Source: Candidatus Krumholzibacteriota bacterium (GTDB taxonomy: Bacteria; Krumholzibacteriota; Krumholzibacteriia; Krumholzibacteriales; Krumholzibacteriaceae). From it: a stretch of DNA of 6,095 bases. The notes beneath the pieces were generated by a model, which was not told the DNA's origin, searched no databases, and saw only the letters and a program-made list of their open reading frames with translations. Positions 1-5,832 of this stretch are shown here, piece after piece. The stretch spans positions 1-6,095 of the forward strand of contig JAUWMD010000162.1 of the NCBI GenBank assembly GCA_030613345.1. Direction: 5' to 3'. A program made the translations under genes and the position numbers. Numbering within the stretch: the first letter of the stretch is position 1; each line of letters opens with the position of its first letter.

Positions 1-802
1 ACAGGACACTTCTGGAATAGCGCATGTCGGTCCTGTCCCTGGAGAGGATCACATCGACGCTGTCTTCATAGTCGGCAGCCAGATCCACTTCGATATTTAC
101 AAGGGCACTCTCCCCGGAGAGCGCCAGGATCTTCGGGAGCATGCCGGTGATCATGACGTCGGACCAGCCGGTGATCCGCACCGGTCTCCAGATGCCGCAG
201 GTAACGAATCCCGGCCCCCAGTCCCAGCCGTAATGATAAGCCGCCTTGCGGGTGAAGACCCTGTCGCCGCCGGGAAGGCTGTATCCGAGGGAATCGCGTT
301 TTGCCGCCTCGATTGGGCCGGGAGGGAGAAATCTGACCTCGAGAGAGTTTTCGCCCTCGACGATATTGGATGTGATATCGGCGCGCCACTGCCGGAACAT
401 GTTGTCCGCGCCGAACAGGCGGACGCAGTTCAGGCTCACCTCGGCGTAGGTGTCGAGCCCTTCGAATGTGATGTAGATCCGTTCGTGCCCGAGCAGTGAC
501 TCGTCCGCGGTGAATTTACAGGAATAGACCCATTCCTTCTCTCCGATCCACTGCAGGTCTTTCTCGTTGTCGCCGAAGAAAGGGTCGGGAATGGCGCCGG
601 CGGCGAGCAGGTCGGTGTGGACGCAGCCGGGGACGGCCGCCGGCATCCAGTCGCCGTCGCCGCCCGCCTCACGGAATCTCCAACCCGAATCGAGCTCGAG
701 CGTGGTTTTCGCGCGCGGCCCGCTCTCCTGCTGCGGACCGCATGAAGAAAGGGCGGCGCCGAGTATCAGAACAGGCAGTATGAGTGCAACGGGCAGTCTC
801 AT
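1..802 (-). CDS. Beta-mannosidase, GH2 family, lipoprotein (N-terminal part, runs off left edge)
   Basis: The minus frame is open from ATG at 802-800 to the window edge, giving 267 residues without a stop. Residues 1-21 form a lipoprotein signal peptide: Arg at position 2, a hydrophobic stretch, then lipobox L-S-S-C with Cys21 as the lipidation site. Motifs of the GH2 beta-mannosidase N-terminal sugar-binding (jelly-roll) domain follow: VPGCVHTDLL at 57-66, IPDPFFGDNE at 71-80, LQW at 83-85, FEGLDTYAEV at 113-122, DNMFRQWR at 133-140, and YHYGWDWGP at 189-197 with GIWRPV at 203-208. Known members release terminal beta-linked mannose and are about 800-900 residues long, so roughly 30% is visible. 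The catalytic glutamates lie outside the window, so activity cannot be judged. The lipobox suggests a membrane-anchored enzyme in the periplasm or at the surface. It is transcribed away from the Cys-repeat operon, and nothing links the two functionally. No strong ribosome-binding site precedes the ATG; the nearest AAGGTG is about 16 bases upstream. Confidence 0.9.
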   Translation of the reverse strand, partial: MRLPVALILPVLILGAALSSCGPQQESGPRAKTTLELDSGWRFREAGGDGDWMPAAVPGCVHTDLLAAGAIPDPFFGDNEKDLQWIGEKEWVYSCKFTADESLLGHERIYITFEGLDTYAEVSLNCVRLFGADNMFRQWRADITSNIVEGENSLEVRFLPPGPIEAAKRDSLGYSLPGGDRVFTRKAAYHYGWDWGPGFVTCGIWRPVRITGWSDVMITGMLPKILALSGESALVNIEVDLAADYEDSVDVILSRDRTDMRYSRSVL

Positions 803-879
803 GGTCCGGATTATGAGGCACCTTGCAAAGTCCGGTCTATCTGTAAATAAAACAGGCCGGCGGGCGGAAAATCCGTTCA

Positions 880-897
880 GGCGACGGTAGCGTCGCC
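880..897. repeat. Short perfect hairpin (7-bp stem, 4-base loop)
   Basis: GGCGACG at 880-886 pairs with CGTCGCC at 891-897 around the loop GTAG. No T-run follows on either strand, so it is not a classic intrinsic terminator. It lies in the presumed 5' leader or promoter region of the beta-mannosidase gene. It could be a small dispersed palindromic element or an mRNA structure. Confidence 0.4.
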
Positions 898-974
898 CCG
901 CTCCATCCCTCATGATTCGGGGCCCGCGCCAACGATAAAAATAAAGAAAATAAATGTGGAATCCCGGCGCAATC

Positions 975-988
975 TGTAGTAAACTACA
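975..988. promoter_or_regulatory. Perfect 14-bp palindrome, candidate operator
   Basis: TGTAGT at 975-980 and ACTACA at 983-988 are exact inverted repeats separated by AA. The site follows an AT-rich tract at about 934-956 and lies about 180 bases before the Cys-repeat gene. Such dyads often bind dimeric repressors. The half-site order (TGTA outward, TACA inward) is the reverse of the BlaI/MecI-type TACA-N2-TGTA operator, so I assign no regulator. The role is inferred from symmetry and position only. Confidence 0.35.
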
Positions 989-1011
989 CGCGGTTAAATT
1001 CAGGGGAATCC

Positions 1012-1034
1012 CGCGGGTCCGGAATGGGACCGCG
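1012..1034. repeat. Bulged GC-rich hairpin in the putative 5' leader
   Basis: CGC at 1012-1014 plus GGTCC at 1016-1020 pair with GGACC at 1027-1031 plus GCG at 1032-1034. This makes an 8-bp stem with one bulged G (1015) and a 6-base loop. There is no adjacent T-run. It may be a structure in the leader transcript of the Cys-repeat operon, or chance in GC-rich DNA. Confidence 0.3.
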
Positions 1035-1165
1035 CTCTCACCAATACGCAGCTTAAATACAGCACAGCCATGTAGCTGTTTTCATACTGGAATGATTGAA
1101 CGCCCGGCGGCGCATGCGGTGCCGGGGCGTATGTGCCGCCGTACATTGACGGTTCGACGGCCTGT

Positions 1166-2272
1166 ATGCAGCTCTCAAGGAGGCTCTCGATCGACAGGCG
1201 AAGATTTCTCGGCAAGGCCCCCCTCTGGCCGATCGGATCCGGTGTAGCGCTGAAATCCTTTTTTGCGGGATTGTTCTCGTTCCTGCCAGGCAGCGGTGCG
1301 TCCGCCGGGAACGGGTCTCACATGGCCCTGATCGGCGATGATGAGGAAAGGGCGAAGTACGACAGTTCGCGTCCAGCATCTTGCACGACAGGGGAGTATA
1401 ATCCGCCCCAACCGGACGGATGCGGAGATCCCGTCCAGGCGGCAACAGGCGAAAGCTGCGAGAGCGCTTACCATTACAACCTGTGCATGACCGGCGAACA
1501 GGTCGGCAACTGCCAGCTCGAGGGGCGGATAAACATTTGCCTCACCCCCGAGCATCTGAACAAGTGCGTCAACGATATACAGATAATGCACTGTGAGACA
1601 GAGCTGCAGAACAACAAGTGCAGCACATGGGTACAGGCTCTGGAGTGTACTTCCGAAGTAAGGCACATGGAGAAATGCGACAATCCCGAGCAGCACAACG
1701 CTTGCACCACTGATGTGGCGATAGACAGGTGCGAGAGCCCCGAGCACATAGCCTCATGCAAAAGCCCCGAACAGAAAGAAGCCTGCAACGACGACAAGCA
1801 GAGGGAGAATTGCAAGAGCCCGACCCAGATCGACAACTGCACGTCAGGCAAGCAGAAGAAGAAGTGCGAGTCCTCCGAGCAGTACGCAAAGTGCAAGAGC
1901 AACAAGCAGTACGACAAGTGCGAGGCGGATGCGCAGTGGGACAAGTGCAACAGCAAGGAGGTGCGGGACAAATGCCAGGCCGACTGGCAGAAGTTCAACT
2001 GCCTCAGCGAGACTCAGCTCGAAAACTGTCCCAATATAAACAAGAACAACCTGTGCAACAGCCTCGAGCATGTAGGCACCTGCCTCAATGATGCGCAGAT
2101 GAAGCGCCGCGACAAATGCAGAACGCCAGAGTACGGTCAGAAGTGTACCAGCAGAAAGGCGGCCCAGCACTGTCCCAATGACGCACAGGTCGGGGAGTGC
2201 TGGGAGGACGCTCAGCTGAAGGTCCTCAGGAAGAATTGCTGGTTTGAAGCGCAGAAGAACTTCGGTAAGTGA
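1166..2272 (+). CDS. Tat-signal Cys-nonapeptide-repeat protein, putative radical SAM-modified substrate
   Basis: I do not recognise this family. Counting from ATG 1166 it has 368 residues. The N-terminus is a Tat signal: D-R-R-R-F-L-G-K at 10-17, a moderately hydrophobic stretch to about 41, then A-S-A at 45-47 as the likely cleavage site. After a short linker come 31 cysteines at 73, 86, 98-161 (every 9), 171-306 (every 9), 318-345 (every 9) and 358. Thus 25 of 30 intervals are exactly C-x8-C. The unit consensus is C-x-[S/N/D]-[P/D]-[E/A]-Q-x-x-[K/N]; Gln is at unit position 6 in 18 of the 29 units from Cys98 on. There is no transmembrane segment beyond the signal, no CxxCH haem site and no known enzyme motif. 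The gene lies 19 bases before a radical SAM/SPASM maturase, so its repeats are inferred to be that enzyme's substrate. The start is uncertain: GTG 1133 (11 residues longer), ATG 1166, or an ATC at 1190 behind a strong AAGGAGG. A disulfide-rich scaffold or metal-binding protein remains possible. Confidence 0.8.
   Translation: MQLSRRLSIDRRRFLGKAPLWPIGSGVALKSFFAGLFSFLPGSGASAGNGSHMALIGDDEERAKYDSSRPASCTTGEYNPPQPDGCGDPVQAATGESCESAYHYNLCMTGEQVGNCQLEGRINICLTPEHLNKCVNDIQIMHCETELQNNKCSTWVQALECTSEVRHMEKCDNPEQHNACTTDVAIDRCESPEHIASCKSPEQKEACNDDKQRENCKSPTQIDNCTSGKQKKKCESSEQYAKCKSNKQYDKCEADAQWDKCNSKEVRDKCQADWQKFNCLSETQLENCPNINKNNLCNSLEHVGTCLNDAQMKRRDKCRTPEYGQKCTSRKAAQHCPNDAQVGECWEDAQLKVLRKNCWFEAQKNFGK
1177..1183 (+). 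promoter_or_regulatory. Strong Shine-Dalgarno-like AAGGAGG inside the predicted N-terminus
   Basis: AAGGAGG lies 6 bases before the in-frame ATC at 1190-1192, directly ahead of codons for D-R-R-R-F-L-G-K. Initiation there would give a compact Tat signal of the common M-D-R-R-x-F-L type. No ATG, GTG or TTG sits at the right spacing, and the motif also encodes Arg-Arg (AGG AGG), so it may be only coding sequence. It is the best ribosome-binding-site match near the start of this gene. Confidence 0.35.
1457..2269 (+). repeat. 27-bp-periodic coding array (C-x8 nonapeptide units)
   Basis: From TGC at 1457 to TGC at 2237 a Cys codon recurs every 27 bases in three phased runs of 8, 16 and 4 cysteines. 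The runs are broken by one added residue after C161, three after C306 and four after C345. Units such as CKSPEQKEA, CKSPTQIDN, CESSEQYAK and CKSNKQYDK are clearly related. At DNA level most units have diverged, but GAC-AA(G/A)-TGC recurs at exact 27-base steps (1913, 1940, 1967), which suggests growth by tandem duplication followed by divergence. The first units (from C98) are richer in hydrophobic residues; the middle ones (about 198-270) are rich in Lys, Glu, Gln and Asp. Confidence 0.9.
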
Positions 2273-2275
2273 CGA

Positions 2276-2281
2276 GGAAGG
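2276..2281 (+). promoter_or_regulatory. Ribosome-binding site for the radical SAM gene
   Basis: GGAAGG at 2276-2281 ends 10 bases before ATG 2292 and lies just after the stop of the Cys-repeat gene. It supports ATG 2292 over the in-frame TTG at 2244, which would place the start inside the preceding gene. Confidence 0.5.
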
Positions 2282-2291
2282 CAGAAAAGAT

Positions 2292-3779
2292 ATGACAGAT
2301 CCGGCGCCCGAGCGGAAAGCGTTATCTGTCGCGGATACGGGGAAGACGCGGAAGTCCCTGTGTCCCCATATCTTCGAAATCGCGGGGAATCGTATCGTAT
2401 TCGACCCGGCGAGCGGGCGGTTCTTTCGGGCCGACACCGTCTCGAGCGAGATAATTCCCCTTCTCGGCAGTCACAACGACGATCAGATCCGCGAGTATCT
2501 TGCGCCGCATCACTCGAAGAAGCGTATCGATGCCTCGATGGATGAGGTGCGGCGGCATGTCTCTTCGGGGAATCTCTGCCCCGGGACCGATCCGGAAAGG
2601 CCCCGGCCCGAACCAGAGGATATCAAGCCCCGTATCGTATCGGTCACGCTCAACGTCGCCTCCGTCTGCAATCTCGACTGCATCTACTGCTGGAACCGCG
2701 GAGGCATTTATGGCCGCTCCGTCAGCGAGCGTTTGATGGACCGGGAGACGGCGATCGCAGCGATCGATCTCGCCGTGGAGAACGGGTTCCCCGAGGGGGA
2801 TATCCTCATCGACTTCTACGGGGGCGAGCCGCTTCTTAATTTCGATGTTGTACGCGCGGCCATGGAGCACTGCAGGGAGATCGAGAAGGAGAGCGGCGGA
2901 AAACGAACCTTCTCGTACAAGGTGACGACCAACGGCACGACCCTCACCGATGAGATGATCGATTTCTTCGAGACGATGGGGATATCGCTCGGCATCAGCA
3001 TAGATGGCACGAAGAAGGTGCACAACAGAAACAGGCCCTTCCAGGACGGGCGCGGGAGCTGGGACGTGATCCGGCGCAATGTGGCCCGGGCCATCGCCTC
3101 TTCCCGCATCCACGTATCGGCCCGGGCGACCCTCGTGCCGCCCGATATCGACATGGTCAAGGCTACTAAATCTCTCTTCCGGGAGGGATTCTACGATACT
3201 GAGGTCGAATTTGCCTCGGAGGCGTGCGAAGCCTTCCGGCCCGGGGGATTTCCCATCTACAGCGAGGACGAGGAACAGGCGCTGAGGCGGGAGTACCTCA
3301 AGTTCGCGAAGTTCTACCTCGGGTACTCGCTGTACAAGGACGAAGCGATTGATGTCGGTATCAGCAATAACGTTACGCGCGTTCTCCATGAGACGCACCG
3401 ATTCTCGCCCTGCGGTGCTGGATGCAATTTCATCACGGTCAGCGAGGATGGATCGATCTACCCTTGCATCGGCTTCGTCGGGATGCCCGAATACCGGCTG
3501 GGAAACGTCAGGGAAGGATTCGACGAAGAGAAACTCTCGACTTTCCGGCACCGCATGCGGTGCGTCGTCTATGAAGCGGAGGAGTGCGGGGAGTGCTGGG
3601 CGAGATATATATGCCAGGGGAACTGCCCGGCGAACAACGAACAGCATAACAGGGATCTCTACAGGCCGTACAAACGCGGCTGCGAATGGCTCAAATACAA
3701 GCTCGAGGTTGCGATGTGGGTCGCCTCTGAGATGGGGCTTAAAAAACCTTCGCGACTCACCGGCTACAGGCCGGTGTGA
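2292..3779 (+). CDS. Radical SAM/SPASM peptide maturase with N-terminal RRE-like region
   Basis: This 495-residue protein has three parts. Residues about 24-97 (H-I-F-E-I-A-G-N...D-P-A-S-G...) resemble the peptide-binding N-terminus of SPASM maturases such as those for SCIFF peptides: a probable RiPP recognition element. The radical SAM core starts with the [4Fe-4S] motif C126-N-L-D-C130-I-Y-C133, then a W-N-R-G-G-I-Y-G stretch, Y-G-G-E-P at 176-180 for AdoMet binding, and S-I-D-G further on. The C-terminal SPASM domain has Cys374/378, Cys392, the canonical C432-x2-C435-x5-C441-x3-C445, and Cys464, enough to hold two auxiliary clusters. Family members use the 5'-deoxyadenosyl radical to modify peptides in the cytoplasm, often forming Cys thioether links; anaerobic sulfatase-maturating enzymes are relatives. 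Since the preceding gene encodes a Cys-repeat protein 19 bases away, that protein is the obvious inferred substrate. All key cysteines are intact. The exact reaction cannot be read from sequence. Confidence 0.93.
   Translation: MTDPAPERKALSVADTGKTRKSLCPHIFEIAGNRIVFDPASGRFFRADTVSSEIIPLLGSHNDDQIREYLAPHHSKKRIDASMDEVRRHVSSGNLCPGTDPERPRPEPEDIKPRIVSVTLNVASVCNLDCIYCWNRGGIYGRSVSERLMDRETAIAAIDLAVENGFPEGDILIDFYGGEPLLNFDVVRAAMEHCREIEKESGGKRTFSYKVTTNGTTLTDEMIDFFETMGISLGISIDGTKKVHNRNRPFQDGRGSWDVIRRNVARAIASSRIHVSARATLVPPDIDMVKATKSLFREGFYDTEVEFASEACEAFRPGGFPIYSEDEEQALRREYLKFAKFYLGYSLYKDEAIDVGISNNVTRVLHETHRFSPCGAGCNFITVSEDGSIYPCIGFVGMPEYRLGNVREGFDEEKLSTFRHRMRCVVYEAEECGECWARYICQGNCPANNEQHNRDLYRPYKRGCEWLKYKLEVAMWVASEMGLKKPSRLTGYRPV
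3758..3776. repeat. Perfect 7-bp hairpin overlapping the end of the maturase gene
   Basis: CACCGGC at 3758-3764 pairs with GCCGGTG at 3770-3776 around TACAG, ending just before the TGA stop. Only TGAAAAG follows, so there is no T-run for intrinsic termination on the plus strand. A weaker 5-bp stem (TGGCG 3784-3788 with CGCCA 3798-3802) follows in the gap. Together they might slow decay or attenuate read-through into the next gene, but a terminator is not supported. Confidence 0.3.
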
Positions 3780-3839
3780 AAAGTGGCGGATATTATTCGC
3801 CAATGCGGCAGATCGAATAGCCGCCGGAGACCGTCCAAC

Positions 3840-3846
3840 GGGGAGG
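3840..3846 (+). promoter_or_regulatory. Strong ribosome-binding site for the CARDB-protein gene
   Basis: GGGGAGG at 3840-3846 lies 7 bases before ATG 3854 and fixes that start. The gene therefore has its own good translation signal even if it is cotranscribed with the maturase 74 bases upstream. Confidence 0.75.
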
Positions 3847-3853
3847 CAGGTCG

Positions 3854-5752
3854 ATGAGAAGACTCAATTCATACGGATCGTTAACTTTGATACTCGTATG
3901 CGTGTTGGCACTGGTAGCGGCGATTGCTCCCGCGCCGGCCCTGGCGCAGTCGGACATCGCGGTCATCAACTTCGCAGTCAATCCTCCATCGGGGCAGCCC
4001 GGGGGTGATATCTATATCGACTTCACGATCCAGAATGTCGGACCGCTGCCGACGGCGCTCAGCGCGATACTCAACTACATCTTCATATGGGATACGCTCA
4101 ACAATATTCCTGTGTTGCAGCTGACGCCCGACGTCTGGGGCAACGTGCACACGATGCGTTCATTGCTGCCAGGAGAAACGGACATCTTCACCGGTGTGCC
4201 CTTGACTCTGCCGGCCGATACGGAGCTCGACACGGTACTTACCCTCGCCCTTTTCACCGATTATCCAGATATGGAGCTGGAAATGGATGAGCTCAACAAT
4301 TTCGCCCTCACAATGGTGAACATAGAACCATTGCTCATCCCGTTCAGCGATGCTCTTTACAGCGTCGGCGGAATCATCGATCTGCCCTTCTACAGCGACG
4401 TGTACCGCTTCCCGGGCGGCGTGGGAGAAATCGTATACAGCGATGTGATCGCCGCCGAGCTGGGCTCGGCCCTCGATCCCGAGGTGTTCCTCCTCGGACC
4501 CCATCCCGACTCGCTCCTGACGCCGGAGGGCAACATAACCGGGATCGAGCCCGACAGCAGGCTGACAAACCTCGGCCTTCCTTCGACCGACGAATACCGG
4601 GTCGAGCTGTACGGCGAGGCGGGGAGCACGGGTATGTACGAGCTCCGTCTCCAGCGGGGCATCCCGGAGACGGAGCCGAACGACGACCCTGGCATCGCCG
4701 AACCGATCAGCTACGGCGAGGTGCGCGCCGGCACCATCGACCACCCGGGAGATGTCGACTGGTACTCGTTCACGGCTGGAATGGGCGACATCGTCATCAT
4801 AGACGTCGACGCGAGCGAGGCCTTCCTGCCGCCCCCCGACTCGACTCTCGATCCGATCGGCCATATAATAGGCCCGCTCGGTGACACCCTCATCATAGAC
4901 GACGATTCGCACGACATGGACCCGTACTTCTTCTTCATCACGCCGGACGCCGGCGAGTACAAGCTCGCGCTCGAGGATGCGCCGGGCGGGGGACTCGGCG
5001 GCGGCTTCCCGGGATATTACTATGCTTTCAGGATCAGCCAGATGATCGGCGTGCCGCAACCGGATCTCGTCATATACAACCTCCAGCCACTTCCCGCACC
5101 TGTGGGAGCCTCTGATACCGCCCAGGTCTTCTTCGAGACATGGAACATCGGCGGGCTTACGACCTTCGAGGGCGGCGTGACGATCGACGTGGTCCTCTCT
5201 GTCGACGCCGTGATCGATGCGGGCGACGAACTTCTCGAGGTGGGGGACTTCGTCGGTGACGTGGATCCGGGCAATTTCCACCCGACCGACGTCGATGTCC
5301 GCATACCGTGGGACACTCCGCCGGGGAGTTACTACCTCGGCATAATACTCGACTCTACCAGCGATGAGGTAGAGGAGGACGAGACGAACAATACGGCCCT
5401 GCTTCCCATCATCATAGATCCTTACACCGACAGCGAAGAGCCGGGGCTGTTCCCCGACGAGATAGCCCTGTTCAGGAGCTACCCGAACCCGTCGACTGGC
5501 CGGTCCGTGATCTCCTACGATCTTCCGGCCCGCCGTCCCGGAGACCCTGCGTCATGGAAGGTCGAGATATCCGTTTACAACGTTGCGGGTCAGCGGGTGG
5601 TCAAGCTGGTCGACCGGGCGATGCCGGCAGGAAGTCATCAGGTAGTCTGGGACGGGCGTGCGAACGGGCGCCGGCTCCCATCGGGCGTCTACTTCTGCAG
5701 GATGAGGGCGGGCAATGTCGAGCGCTCGTTCCGCATCGTGCTCGTGCGGTGA
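3854..5752 (+). CDS. Secreted CARDB/PPC-domain protein with type IX-style C-terminal sorting tail
   Basis: This 632-residue protein has a Sec signal peptide (R-R-L-N..., hydrophobic core, A-L-A at 29-31 | Q32). Residues about 33-150 form a CARDB-like beta-sandwich ending in E-M-D-E-L-N-N-F-A-L. A beta-rich stretch at about 160-268 may be a degenerate PPC domain. Residues about 272-395 are a clear PPC (pre-peptidase C-terminal) domain starting E-T-E-P-N-D-D and containing D-V-D-W-Y-S-F. A second CARDB domain spans about 403-522 (P-D-L-V-I...E-D-E-T-N-N-T-A). Residues 540-632 (Y-P-N-P-S-T-G at 543-549, later V-W-D-G-R, S-G-V-Y-F and a final V-L-V-R) are a FlgD-like sorting tail as in type IX-secreted proteins. 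CARDB and PPC domains are adhesive or spacer modules, and no catalytic domain is present. It likely sits at or leaves the cell surface. It follows the maturase by 74 bases in the same direction, so cotranscription is possible, but a functional link is only conjecture. Such proteins are abundant in these phyla. Confidence 0.85.
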   Translation: MRRLNSYGSLTLILVCVLALVAAIAPAPALAQSDIAVINFAVNPPSGQPGGDIYIDFTIQNVGPLPTALSAILNYIFIWDTLNNIPVLQLTPDVWGNVHTMRSLLPGETDIFTGVPLTLPADTELDTVLTLALFTDYPDMELEMDELNNFALTMVNIEPLLIPFSDALYSVGGIIDLPFYSDVYRFPGGVGEIVYSDVIAAELGSALDPEVFLLGPHPDSLLTPEGNITGIEPDSRLTNLGLPSTDEYRVELYGEAGSTGMYELRLQRGIPETEPNDDPGIAEPISYGEVRAGTIDHPGDVDWYSFTAGMGDIVIIDVDASEAFLPPPDSTLDPIGHIIGPLGDTLIIDDDSHDMDPYFFFITPDAGEYKLALEDAPGGGLGGGFPGYYYAFRISQMIGVPQPDLVIYNLQPLPAPVGASDTAQVFFETWNIGGLTTFEGGVTIDVVLSVDAVIDAGDELLEVGDFVGDVDPGNFHPTDVDVRIPWDTPPGSYYLGIILDSTSDEVEEDETNNTALLPIIIDPYTDSEEPGLFPDEIALFRSYPNPSTGRSVISYDLPARRPGDPASWKVEISVYNVAGQRVVKLVDRAMPAGSHQVVWDGRANGRRLPSGVYFCRMRAGNVERSFRIVLVR

Positions 5753-5832
5753 GCTTCGCAGCAGAACGCCAGTACAGGTAGATGCATCAGGCTCCGCAAC
5801 CACCATATCCTTGGATCCGGATCGGGGCTTGT

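Larger units (their letters stand above)
803..1165. other. Divergent intergenic region
   Basis: This stretch separates the leftward beta-mannosidase from the rightward Cys-repeat gene and should hold promoters for both. I see no convincing gene. It contains a perfect hairpin at 880-897, an AT-rich tract at about 934-956, a 14-bp palindrome at 975-988 and a bulged GC hairpin at 1012-1034. An in-frame TGA at 1097-1099 sets the upstream limit of the Cys-repeat gene. I could not pick a clear -35/-10 pair on either strand. Confidence 0.6.

Noticed and set aside
975..988. BlaI/MecI-type operator
   Set aside because: The half-sites are in the opposite order and spacing (TGTA...TACA instead of TACA-N2-TGTA).
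954..1247. 97-residue plus-strand frame in the intergenic region
   Set aside because: It has no family motif and atypical composition. It overlaps the start of the Cys-repeat gene in another frame and covers the hairpin at 1012-1034 and the palindrome at 975-988.
1474..1998. Minus-strand frame of 174 residues rich in Cys, Leu, Ser and His opposite the repeat array
   Set aside because: Its periodicity is the reverse complement of the 27-base repeats. It has no ribosome-binding site or known motif, and the plus strand has the signal peptide and the operon context.
1457..2269. Multihaem cytochrome or ferredoxin interpretation of the many cysteines
   Set aside because: There are no CxxCH haem sites and no CxxCxxC cluster motifs; the spacing is uniformly C-x8-C.
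1457..2269. CRISPR-like array based on the 27-base period
   Set aside because: The units are diverged coding repeats in one open frame. There are no identical repeats with unique spacers and no cas genes.
3758..3776. Intrinsic terminator after the maturase
   Set aside because: The hairpin is perfect, but it overlaps coding sequence and is not followed by a T-run on the plus strand.
2322..3803. 493-residue open frame antisense to the maturase
   Set aside because: It is an Arg/Asp/Val-rich mirror of the GC-rich maturase codons. It has no recognisable motif, while the plus strand encodes all radical SAM and SPASM motifs.
4160..5281. 373-residue minus-strand frame opposite the CARDB/PPC gene
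   Set aside because: It is a shadow of GC-rich plus-strand coding sequence. No motif is seen, and the plus strand has a signal peptide, a strong ribosome-binding site and clear domains.
5814..5823. 10-bp palindrome GATCCGGATC before the kinase gene
   Set aside because: It is short, likely chance in GC-rich sequence, and has no supporting promoter elements.
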